Assembly: GCF_905475345.1 (NCBI RefSeq) | Contig: NC_066592.1 | Coordinates: forward strand, 5,153,001 to 5,217,000 | Reading direction: 5' to 3' | DNA length: 64,000 nucleotides | Source: Vespula vulgaris | Taxonomy: Eukaryota > Arthropoda > Insecta > Hymenoptera > Vespidae | Shown here: positions 14,353-25,000 of the stretch, one piece after another | Numbering within the stretch: position 1 is the stretch's first letter | Layout of the letters: each line of letters opens with the position of its first letter | Translations under genes and position numbers: made by a program | Notes under the pieces: model-generated | Databases searched by the model: none | The model's input: only the letters and a program-made list of their open reading frames with translations | Told to the model about the DNA's origin: nothing

Positions 14353-15221
14353 ACATATGTATCACACTTAAACATTTTTCTTTCTGTTTTTTTTTTTCGC
14401 GGTAATAAACGACGGAAAAAGACGATGTCTGCTTTTATTGTTCCACTTCCGGAAAATGATGTGATCCAAAGGACGATTAATATAGACAGATCCATTCGTT
14501 TCTATGTTGCATATTAATATTTCTATTCGCGTAAACACATTCCAAATTACAAAGCAACTAGATAAAATGAATGATCGATGCTTGGCTACCGGCTCCTCCT
14601 ACGCTTCGAGAGAGATTCGATCGATGAAGGCTACGTCAAGGACACGAGATTCTGATCGAAATACTTTTTTCGAATGTACATATGTACGTATGTATCTGTC
14701 TATATACAAACGCAGAGAGAATATATCGTACGAATACAATTTTTCTAGAGATATACTTCGAATTATTTCACTGTTAGAATTAATGCCAATATATATATAT
14801 ATATATATAGTTTCAAAGATTCAAAATCCGACGTGTTAGTTGGTAAGAGAAAACGTTAGAAAATATATGTCTAATATTTCAATGCAGTAAGGAACGAACG
14901 AAGACAAGGAGCACACGTCACATGGAACGACCGTTACGATACTTTTGATCCTCATGGATTTCAAAGCGGTAGTAAGTAAAAAAGACAAAGGAGAAGAAAG
15001 GTAAAACGGAAGCATTAGTAGCAAATACGGTGTGTGTTAAGAGAAAGAGAGAAAGAGAAAGAGAGAGAGAGAGAGAGAGAGAATACGAGTCAATAAGATT
15101 GTAAGAAAAGATGTTTATACCGGTAATTTGTCCACGAGTTAGACGAGGACAGAACGACCGGTACAAATCGTCGCCGGTTTTAAAGCAATAGCACGAGGCG
15201 TTCGATAGTTTAGTAGTATAC

Positions 15222-15253
<32 letters not shown>

Positions 15254-15903
15254 AGGATGCAAAAAAGCGCCAATATGGCGTCGCACCCAACGGTCACGAG
15301 GAAATTCGCGAAAAACTTGAGGAAAAATCAAATACGAATAGTTCCGAAATTCACCGTACATATATGGGAACGTCGCGGTGATTGGAAGAGAAATAGAGAG
15401 ACGAGAGAGAGAGAGAGAAAGAGAACCGGTCGCGAGGCTGCGACAATATGAAGGTTATGACGGTGTAGAGATGTAGAGGGGCGGAAAAAGGAGAAAAAGA
15501 GACAGAGATAAAGAGGCGGGGAGAGAACCCACGCGCGAATATTTTAACGGACGACTTTACGAAGGGCTGCTCTTCGAATTCGTATCGATACACTCGCTAG
15601 AGAAAGAGAAGAAGATTGATAGAAAACGGGGGAGATGCGAAGAGATGAGAAGGGAAGGGAAGGGTGGGGTAGGATGAGATGAGGGAAGAGAGAGGGGGGA
15701 GACCATTCGCGGCAAATTTCGCGCGTAAGAGAGAAGAGATCGCGTTTGAGAAGAAAGAAAGACGAGAAGCCGCGAAATTTTGAAAATTGTCCTTCTCTTT
15801 CTTTCTTTCTCTCTCTCTCTTTCTCTTTTCGATTATTAAACTATAACGACATAACTAGCAACGATGGAGAACGCGACGACGATAACGACGACGACACACT
15901 CAC

Positions 15904-15970
15904 CGTCCGTTCTCTTGATGTTTATGCTATTGCCGGTCTCGATGTTGCACATGCCGCGGTCCATGGTCAT
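15904..15970 (-). CDS. First coding exon of a kinesin-13 (KIF2/KLP10A-like), partial
   Basis: Reading on the minus strand gives MTMDRGMCNIETGNSINIKRTDG, split here as MTMDRGMCNIETG then NSINIKRTDG, followed by a strong GTGAGT donor in phase 1. A TAA lies directly before the first ATG (15970). The second ATG at 15964 has the better context (A at -3, G at +4). Kinesin-13 proteins begin with a short domain of the form ...VKIKRTDGRVH..., which matches here and breaks at the splice site. Kinesin-13 motors depolymerise microtubule ends at spindle poles and kinetochores. No motor-domain exon (for example a P-loop or VCVRKRPLN-like string) is seen in the 15.9 kb to the left, so the first intron must run off the window. 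The match rests on about 10 residues, so a chance or different KRTDG-type protein is possible. Confidence 0.62.
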
Positions 15971-16164
15971 TTAGTCGTCCGGCTGCATAAAAAAAGACGA
16001 TGTTCCTTTTCTCTCGAATTCGGACGTTCTCCTTCTTCTCTGGAAGAATGGTGGCCGATCCTCGGCTAGGAAAGAGCCGTTGCCGTGGGGGTGTACGCTT
16101 GCTTCTGCCGCCGTCGTTGCCGTCGCGGGCACGTTCGAGTCAACGAAAACGGTCGGAAACCGTC

Positions 16165-16232
<68 letters not shown>

Positions 16233-16260
16233 TAGAAAGAAGAGAGAGAGAGAGAGAGAG
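16165..16260. repeat. (GA)n microsatellite, interrupted, promoter-proximal
   Basis: Nearly pure GA dinucleotides with a few A insertions, about 195 bp upstream of the putative kinesin-13 start. It is the longest GA tract of the 15-17 kb region. Confidence 0.95.
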
Positions 16261-16605
16261 CAACGGCGCTTGCGGTGGCGCCGATCGTAAAGACCGATCG
16301 CGACGTTTCCTCAACTCGGCCAACGAGCAAGAGAACGAGCGTCACTGTATTCTTCTTCTTTTTCGTCTTCTTTCTCTTTCTTTCGTATCTATTGGTCCAA
16401 CGTAAAACGGGCGGATCTCCTTTTCTTTTTTCTTTTTCCTTTTTTCTTTTTTTTTTTTCAGGACTCGCGTCGTCTCTCGAAAAGCACACGCCCGATTGTC
16501 GCTTTGAATGTCGTAGATCCGCACGCTGAGCGCGTTTTGACAACGATAAGAGTCTCCTGCGCTTGCTGCTTTCTTTCCTTCTTCCTCTTTCTGATAATAG
16601 TAGTA

Positions 16606-16614
16606 GTCGTCGTT

Positions 16615-16654
<40 letters not shown>
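16606..16654. repeat. (CGT)n trinucleotide repeat
   Basis: About sixteen CGT units with one TGT interruption, in the CpG-dense stretch. Confidence 0.95.
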
Positions 16655-17125
16655 GTTGACGCGACGACTATCAACTCGAGACGCCGCTCGTCTTCGTCCT
16701 CGTCCTTCCTCCTCGACGTTAAAACGAAGCGCGCTAAAGCGCCGACCGCGATAGCTCTAAACGTACACAGAGATAACGGGTACACGCTTCGAGATCGCCT
16801 TCACGAATTACATCCGGGGAAGGTACATTGAATCGCGCGAGAGACAGACGTTCGCTTTTCTGCCGGGATACTGCCAGTGTCCGTTATTGACAACGGAAGG
16901 ATCGCGAGCGCCAGCTCGCGGTCGGCCGCGTGCGCCGAACCTCTCGATCCGCCACCTGGCGGAGTCGACCGTCGACTGGCGAGATTCTACGCTTCGTAAG
17001 AGCGCTCGAAGCGCCATCGCTCGACTATAGTTCGAATCATTCTACTCCGACCGGCGCGCGCAACATCGGCGGGAATTTTCGATTTCTTTTATTACACACA
17101 TGTATATCGATGAAAGAGAAATTAT

Positions 17126-17131
17126 TTTATT
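17126..17131 (-). terminator. Candidate polyadenylation signal of MSH5
   Basis: AATAAA on the minus strand about 60 nt past the MSH5 stop codon at 17190. It is the first canonical hexamer downstream and lies in AT-rich sequence, which fits a short 3' UTR. Confidence 0.5.
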
Positions 17132-17189
17132 TTCGATTAAATATAGTTTCGTGTATGTTTATAAATATGAAATGTTTATATCTCATTTG

Positions 17190-20100
17190 TTAAAATTTTG
17201 TCGACGATGGTAATATCGCTTGCCGCACCCACGACTTGAGTTCTTCTAAATCGAAGTCAACGTCTGGAACGACTACTCTTTCGATGATATGCTTTACCCT
17301 GAAATCGTACGAATGTGAAAGATTATGCGATCTCGCGCGTTTAGCGTGATACGGGACTTACGTATCTTTTCGTTGAACCTCGGGTATACGCGAAGGAAGA
17401 GTTCCCTGTTTTACGTTCTTAAAAACCTATATAAGAAAAAAAAAAAAAAAAAAAAAAAAATTAAAAGCACAAACGTTCGCCATACGTAATAAAAACTCGC
17501 CTAAATTAGAAATACCTCTAAGCTGCGCTTTATAAGTTGTTCGCTAAGACCAGCACTTTTGGCTACAGAATGTGCAAAACTGCAAGTGGTATTTCCAACT
17601 ACTAAGCGATAAAGAAACGCTAGAGACTCGTCGTTGTTCGTTATGAATTCAAATGTCTGGAAACAATAAACGCGATTTGACGTAATGTTCTGACAAAAGT
17701 AACGAGTAGGAAATGATTAAGGTACTTGGGCTTCTATCATCGGATTTTCAGGCAACAGCTTTGTTACGCGATGAATGTGAGTTGCAGCGAATACGTGAGG
17801 ACAATAAACGGCTCTTTCGACGAAGCTATCTAGAACAGCAGCCAGTAATGACAGACCATTTGTCTCGGATGTGCCTTTGCCAAACTCATCCATTATTACA
17901 AGCGAGTTTGGAGTTGATGCATACAGTGCCATATTTATCTATAAATAAAACATCATTCTCAGAATCTATTCGATTTGTTCATTCTTAAATTTACCTGTCG
18001 AAGAGTTTGCAAAAAAGCACTCGCATCCAATGAAATACTATCTATAGTAACGATCTGCGTTAATATATGAGTCATAACACCGATTGTCGCAGATTCAGCA
18101 GGTACGAAACAACCGATATGAGCCATGAACACTATAAGTGCCACCTGCTTAAGATATATACTTTTTCCGCAAGCGTTCGGACCGGTTATAATTTTGACGA
18201 GGCTTTTCCCTTGTCCAGAATAAATGTCGTTCGGTACATATGTGGTATGAAATTCTTGCAAAGGATGTCGTCCTTGTTTCACGGCTATAACTTGCGACTT
18301 GACCACATTTGGTCTCACGTAATTATGATTCCGTGCCACTTGTGAGAAGGACAGCAATCTGCCGGAAGAGAAAGAAATTTTCTAATGATAGACCATACAC
18401 CCGGCAGTCGTTTCTACGACTATCATCCAACCGACAGAGAATGGTGAATGTTATCCGCTTTTACAACGCAATTTTTATCTGACGTAAGACGTCGTGTTAA
18501 AATTTGACGTCAAGATTATCCGATGTCATTCGACCTCTATTTATTTTCTTTCATTCGATAAATTCTATAAAATATATCTACTCACGTGTCTAATTCTGCA
18601 CACAACTGTATAGCACTTAGTATAGAATTTGCGTGTTTGTTTATATATCGTACCAATTTCAACATAATTTCACTTTGTCGTTTCGTTATTTTCGACATGA
18701 TATCTCCTATGCTGCTGTCTAATTCTACAATTATAAATCGGAGATAATAATAGAGATTTAATAATCCGAATAAACGACAATCCATTATAGTATACTTTTT
18801 TATCACGGACCTCTAGCGCAAGGACTCTTATAATAATGTACACCGTTTATTGTAAATTTGAATTCTAAGCCAGGAATATCATCTGCTTCTGGTGGAGTAC
18901 CATTCCATTGTTTGATAGCCAATACGTAGCCGATATTTGGTAGATAAACCATATTGCAACTTGTAACAGATATGGGAAGATTATCTTGCATATCTTTTTC
19001 GCCCATCTTTGTTAAGAGTTGAGGTAACGCATGTTTTAGATTACGTACTACGAAAGTAAAATTATAAAGTTAAAGTAGAATTTAGAAGAGAATGAACTTC
19101 AGTGATTAAGGAATTATCTTACGTTCGTCTAATTGAGGATCAACGTCGGATCTAACAATAAATGTATTCTCACGTTTGCTCGCTTCAAAGTCAACTATAA
19201 GTTCAATGAAATACTTCACGTAATGCATCTCATCCGTAATAATATTTACTATCTTTCTGAATAATTGTATCTTGTCGTCGTAATTCTCACAGATATAGGC
19301 GATGTAAATTATGTTAGTAACTGTCTGCAAAAGTTATATTTCAATTATAATACTAACGATCTTAATTGCAAGTTCAGAGATAACAAGACAAACTTTATGC
19401 AATCTCTGCCAATCGGAAGCTCTCGCTCGTGGACCTAAATAACGGCTAAGTATTGCACTCGTTAAACGATAAATATCTTTCAAACATGTTGTTAAATTTT
19501 CAACGACACTTTGATTGGTTGGGTCCAAGAAGAAATCTATCACGTCAAATCTTTGATTGAGTACGTCGATGTCTCTTGTTGGACGTCGAATTGTCTTCCT
19601 ATGAAAATTAATAAAGAAATATATATATATATTTTTGTTTTGTTTTCTAATTTCAATAATCGAGTATTTTTTTATTAATTTAAACATTAATACGAACCAT
19701 AAAAACTGTACCCCTGGTCTCGATTGGCAACAATTTAACAATGCGAATAAGCTACCACTTTGCATTTTTGTAGATGCATTACCGAATTTGAAGAAACTTG
19801 GATGATATTTTGTTTGGACGATATTTAACGCTTTATAAGAATCGTCGTCGATCATTACAAGGTTTTCTCTTTTTTAGAAAGAAAAATGACCAAACGAAGA
19901 TTATGACAAAAGGAGTTAAAGTTAAAAACAAAGTAGAAAATATTTTGGAAGAGAAAAACTAAGAAAGAACATAAGATACTTACAAAGTAATATAATTCAA
20001 GGATATAAAAGATGCTTTGCCGGAAGGATCAAGAGCAATAGTACTCCAATGTTTATCGACAAATCTTAAGAGTAATCCTAAAGCATGGATCATCGCATGA

Positions 20101-20714
20101 GCCTTAAAATCGAGCAAAGCATTTAGAAACGTAACTCTTTCAGAATTTTCAGCATCTTTCGGTTCGGAATCGAGTTTTAAGCATCGAACTCGGTGATAAC
20201 AAGTTTCATAGTTATTTTCTTTTTTCGGTAAAGTTTTAAATATCGTTTGAATCGATCGATCGCTCGAACTAGAGCTTTGATCATCCTCCATTGCATCCGC
20301 CATTACGAGCTTTTTTATACAATTAAGAAAATCGTCGAATATTCCAAATATCGTGACGATGTAATGCGGTTGACATTGTCTAATAAGCATCTTCGTAATA
20401 TTGAAATTAATGACGTCATCGTGAATATCCTCCATTACAAATAATTCTGACGTTACGATGTTATAATACGCCGCACCCAAACGATTGTTCAACCACATCA
20501 ACGTTAAAATGATCTAACAAAACAATATGAAGTTGAAGAAACGATAAAAATTTACAGAACGTACGATACTTGCCTCATCTCTATTTTCTAAATTTTCTAT
20601 GCGTTTTGCATTGCTCGTGCCATTATGCTCAGTCGGTAAATTTCCCGAAGAAGATTCCTGCATCATCTTGTTTATCGTTTCAGTGTCCTCGTCGCTGCTC
20701 TCTCCAAATAACAT
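17190..20714 (-). CDS. MSH5: MSH5, meiotic MutS homologue (spliced, 12 coding exons)
   Basis: Exons read on the minus strand: 20714-20574, 20513-19984, 19868-19698, 19598-19358, 19324-19123, 19047-18811, 18724-18586, 18358-17995, 17938-17726, 17656-17516, 17426-17362, 17298-17190. They join in frame to about 850 aa (human MSH5 is 834 aa). Seen: connector/core segments resembling MSH5 (for example LVMIDDDSYKAL and RPTRDIDVLNQRFDVIDFF), QGRHPL, Walker A GPNACGKS near residue 613, Walker B LVIMDE near 688-693, then FGKGT, and a switch histidine in AATH near 729. The short C-terminal region ends VRQAILPSSTKF. Known of the family: MSH5 pairs with MSH4 as a meiotic clamp that stabilises crossover intermediates and lacks the mismatch-recognition domain I of MutS. 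Splice sites are GT-AG except the first intron, which fits only as GC-AG. No disabling break is seen. The start is the first in-frame ATG of the first exon listed; an additional upstream exon is possible. Confidence 0.95.
17433..17461. repeat. Poly-A run inside an MSH5 intron
   Basis: On the minus strand this is a long T run forming the pyrimidine tract upstream of the acceptor of the MSH5 exon 17426-17362. Confidence 0.9.
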
Positions 20715-20825
20715 CGCTTCGAATTCTGATTGTCTTTAATTACATTCGAATATTTTAATGGTGATAATTAAAAAAAGAGAAAAAAGAACAATATGATGCT
20801 ACGTGTTTGAAAAATAGTGCGATAC

Positions 20826-20949
20826 GAGTGAATTCGAAAAGTAAGATCATTCGTACATACATAACATTTTTCCCAGGATTTTCTTGTAATTTGTTAACGA
20901 TATTATTTGCCGAAGAAGAAGCAGTTACTGTATAATTTTCGCTGTCCAT
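20826..20949 (-). other. Possible extra 5' coding or leader exon of MSH5
   Basis: An open stretch starts with ATG at 20949 (MDSENYTVTASSSANN...). A GTATCG donor after 20826 would end it in phase 1 and splice in frame to an acceptor just upstream of 20723, adding roughly 44 residues before the ATG at 20714. A stronger-looking GTATGT donor slightly earlier gives the wrong phase, in which case the ATG would be part of an upstream ORF in a 5' leader. I cannot choose between these from sequence. Confidence 0.35.
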
Positions 20950-22010
20950 AGTTTTAATTCACTTTTTTTTTATCTATTCGTTCAATAGAAAAATTACTTT
21001 GATCACGATCAAATACGTTCGATTGTACAAACAACTACTCGAGTGAATTTAATATCTATAATAAAAAGTAATCTATATTTATAAAATTATGTATGCGTTA
21101 ATGTTTATATAATTAATAATTTATCGATTCTAAATTAATATGATTCAATATGAAGGTTAACGTTCATTTTGAAAATTTTAATAAATACTAAATTTGTCTT
21201 TGATAGTACTGCCGATGCGTTGACTACATCTGGCGCGAAAATTGAATTTGAAATTACATTCGATTATTATTTCTTGCAAGTTTAATTACAACATGTTTTT
21301 TTCTTTTTATAGATATATTATATGTAATACTTACGATAAATAATTAGATCTCATGTCTGCAAATTTAGGTTGACGCGAATAAAAAAGACATCATCGTAAC
21401 AACGTAATTATTTAATCGAGTACAATTCATTAGCATAAATTTGCTGCACATGTTACCTGTACATAATTACAAAATATGGACCCTAAACCACTTGGGATAG
21501 TGTATTCGATGTAACTATTATTCGGCACACAGTTTCGTTAAACTGCATTAATTTATAATGCAATAGCGCATTTACCATATGCTAACAATCTTTGATTCGT
21601 TGTTGTACTTATACAAACTATCATATCTTAAGTTTAAATACTAAACGAATGTATCAAGAATTACATGGAACACATTTGGTTAGGAGTTAGATCATGTTAT
21701 TTGTTACATGATAAATCATTATTTGACATTAGTTACACTTACAGATTGAATATTTTTTTATGTATAAAAGAAAGAATTCTTTTTATATATAAAATAGCAT
21801 CTCTCTATAATAAATTTTAATTTTCCAATAAAATTGTACCCTATTTCTTTTTTTTTTTTTTAATTTTTCTACATCTCTCTTATTATAGATCCTTATTGTA
21901 AATATTCAAAAAAAAAGGAAAAAAAAAAAGAAAAAAAATATAAAAAAAGAATAGGTTCGTACCTATCCTTAATTTTTGTGAAGAAGTTTGCACAATTATA
22001 AAATAAACAT
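20950..22010 (-). other. Spacer between MSH5 and the large gene (3' UTR of the large gene)
   Basis: About 1 kb, very AT-rich with A and T runs around 21840-21950. It should hold the 3' UTR of the large gene and the MSH5 promoter. I see no additional gene and no perfect AATAAA on the minus strand, only variants such as ATTAAA near 21816. Confidence 0.6.
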
Positions 22011-25000
22011 TTAACTTGGAATGGGCTGGGGTGGTTGAGGATTAAAGGAAATGGGTCGATAGCTCTTCTCCCTCACAAAAGGTTGGACTCCGTTTAATAT
22101 AAAGCCATTAATGGGATTCCGTTCTTGCTTGATTGGTTCCACTGGGCTTTCATCCTCCGAACTGGCGGCTTCCTCGCTTCGTTCTGGGCTAGCCGACCTA
22201 TTCAACGTTTCCTCACTCTTTTCATTTTTGTCTTCGATTCTTATACATGCATCATTTATATTTTCTTTGTGCTCTATCTACCTCTCCCTTCGAGAAAGTA
22301 TCATAACTTCATCTAATCGTAAGCCACATCATAATTAATTAATGTCTCAACGAATTATGTTCCATCTATGTATTATTATTATTATTATATATAGGCACCT
22401 TTCTTTCTAGCCCAATACGTAAATTATGTAGAAGCACGTACAGCCCGATGCCCGATTGTTTTGTTTTAATCAAAGCGTTGTTAGATGACTAGAAGTGTTA
22501 AAACTACTTACTTTACGTTCATTTTAAAACCTGCATGGAATAAAAATCAAAAGCCAAACATTAGTAGTAGCTCTCGTTGTCAACGATTTATACGTATATA
22601 AAACATATCAGGGCTATGTATTTTTTCAACGAAAAAGAAATGTTATATGAGCGTAAGATGAGGTCATGCAACATGCTGCTGAGCATACTGTCTTCAAGAC
22701 GTAACGTAATCGTTCGCTAATAGAGTTTAGAAATTGAATCGTATATTCAACGAATCTTCCTAGACACATTCCAACGTTCTACTTATTTGCCTCTATTTGA
22801 TCAAATATTATCGATGCTGCTGGCTGGCCGATATTTAAGCATGGAGAAAAGGCAGGGGATTGGTTCGAACATACCTAGAACGTAGAGGTTTGCCTTTGCC
22901 TCCTGTTTGCCTAGAATGTGGCCTGGTATTTGGTTGCGATAATTCACTATCGCTGCTGGCTAAGGATGACCTCGCTGCAACGGCACCATGAGCGAAATCC
23001 TTTCTATTTGTAGAACACGAGTCAACGTTTTGTTAAGTACGTCTTAGATTACATGTTAAGGCAATCGATGTCAATCATGTCAACACCTGTTACCTGTAAT
23101 TATCGGATCTAGGCGTCGAATTTAGATTCGTAGCTTTGCCACCGTGGACATTTGCATCGACAAAGACCGCCGAACTCTTTGGAATATCGCAAATGACTTT
23201 TGGATGTACAGTGGTCTGTTTATACTCTAAATGAGATGAACTTTCCGGCGTCCAAGCGTAGTATTTCGGTCGATAATCTTTGTACTCTCTTTGCTGTTGT
23301 TGTTTCGATTCAGAACTAGCGCCTCTTTTTCTATGATGCTCGTCGCTGCTAACGCTATTCTTACGATTCGCCGTTAGGGTACCAAGCGGAGCAGATGTTG
23401 GTGACGAGGCTGACGATGACGGTGCACCATCGGGATCAGCTCGAGACAATTGCGACGTATCCCATGCAGAAGGCAAACTACTGCCGATCAAAGCGTTTGA
23501 AATTAAAATCAAATGTCAAACCGGTACATATGTATAAATTTTACGCAATAAAATCTCTACCTGAGATGTTCATCCATATTATACAATCGAAGCTGTTGTC
23601 TAATATTCGCTTTCTCTCTTGCCCGTTTCCGTTGAAACTCTTCCTCGACTTTCCTCATAGCTTCGAGCTCTCCTTTCCTCTGACGTTCTTTGGCTTCAGC
23701 CTCGCGAGATAATTTCTCAGCCAACCTACGTCTTTCGATTTGCCTAACGGTTGATTGAAACGTAAATCGTTTACCTTTCGAACTATGTTTAGTTGGCGCT
23801 TTGATTTCAGAAGACGATTCTTTATTGTCTTGCGCGTTCTGTGATTGCTCGACGGTAGGCGATGTGCTTCTCTGTTTCATCTCGGATATATTTTCGCAGG
23901 ACTTTGAAAAGTTCGAAAATCTATTATGCGAATTAATACCTCTCTCTGCGAAGGAAGACCTTTCCCCGAAGGATCTCAAGTTTTTTGACTTTTGCGATTT
24001 TTCCTCGATGGTAGAAGATCTTTGTAGATCGTCCACGACATTCTTTCTATACTTCGATACGGAATTAACAAAATTTTGTTTCTTCAGAGGACCGTTGTTC
24101 TTGTAATTCAAACTCTGTGGTTGGTACACCACCGTACCATTGGCTTCTGGTAAATACATGACATGACCACCGGAAGCTAAATAAGAAAAAGACGGAGGTT
24201 TCATGATTACAGGGAAGTCGTTTCTATCTTCGGAATCTTCTTGATCGTCGTCGTCGTCGTCGTCGCCATCAACGTCCTCATCGTCAAAGCCTTGTTTCCA
24301 TCCAGAAGGCGAAGATCGAGTCACGTCCGTAATTTGATTGAGTTGCAAGGAGGTAGGTGCACTACTGGACAATAGCCAATTGTCATCGAGCACGTCGCCG
24401 GCACGTTTCCTTTCGAGATCCAACGGACCGAGTCCGAATGCTCCTGACATCGATCTTTTTAGTTTTTGCAACGAATTGAACGCTGATCCTTCCTTACCCT
24501 TCGCTTCGGGATTATAAAGGTACATCCTGTTGTCGTCACGTGGCAAGGAAAGAGAAAAGACGTGAGCTTTCGGTGTAAATTTTAACGGTGCTGGAATCGG
24601 AGGTGGAGAATCTACGCCAGCATCGCTGCTCGATTCTTCGCCCAGATCTTGCTGAGGAGTCCACGTGGGTCTCGTTGCCGGTGTCTTTATTCTGTTGGTC
24701 GTGCTAACGTCTAGAGAATCGTCGTTAGCAGCTCCGGCATCTCCCGAAATACCTGAATCCCCTGATTTGTCGTGCGAACTTCGAGGTCCCAAAGCTATCA
24801 ATGGCGGAGGTGGCCTCGATAAACGTTCGATCCTTTCTTCAAACATGACCTACGATATATATATATATATACATATATATTATAGTTTACAGTTTGATCG
24901 GTTTTTTTCTTTTTCATATAAATTTGTTCTACGTTCACTAACGGGAATCTCTTCGCTAGCTGTACTCATCGTTGGTCCAGGTGCTTCCAACGCGGATAAT

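Larger units (their letters stand above)
1..15903 (-). other. Presumed first intron of the kinesin-13 gene; no coding exon seen
   Basis: If the exon at 15904-15970 is real, all of this is intronic. I find no stretch with recognisable protein similarity on either strand. Contents are AT-rich unique sequence, many microsatellites, two MITE-like copies (5431-5702, 9119-9254), inverted repeats (7938-7973, 13307-13327), and a small CpG-bearing patch around 4700-4800. Longer open frames here come mostly from GA, CT or AT repeats. Confidence 0.5.
15971..17110 (-). promoter_or_regulatory. CpG-dense, GA-repeat-rich probable promoter and 5' UTR of the kinesin-13 exon
   Basis: This stretch between the MSH5 stop and the kinesin-like exon is visibly richer in GC and CpG than its surroundings (especially 16000-16150 and 16680-17060). 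It contains a long interrupted (GA)n tract at 16165-16260 and a (CGT)n tract at 16606-16654. GA tracts near promoters bind GAGA-type factors in insects. Long open frames here on both strands follow the repeats and are not taken as genes. No TATA box was singled out. Confidence 0.5.

Noticed and set aside
15971..16543. 190-codon minus-strand frame upstream of the kinesin-like exon
   Set aside because: It is dominated by translated GA and A-rich repeats and is separated by a TAA from the putative kinesin start. It is better explained as promoter or 5' UTR.
22011..22205. A separate 64-aa gene starting at 22205
   Set aside because: The apparent start is TTG, and the frame continues upstream without a break. 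It reads better as the last exon of the large gene, though that junction is unproven.
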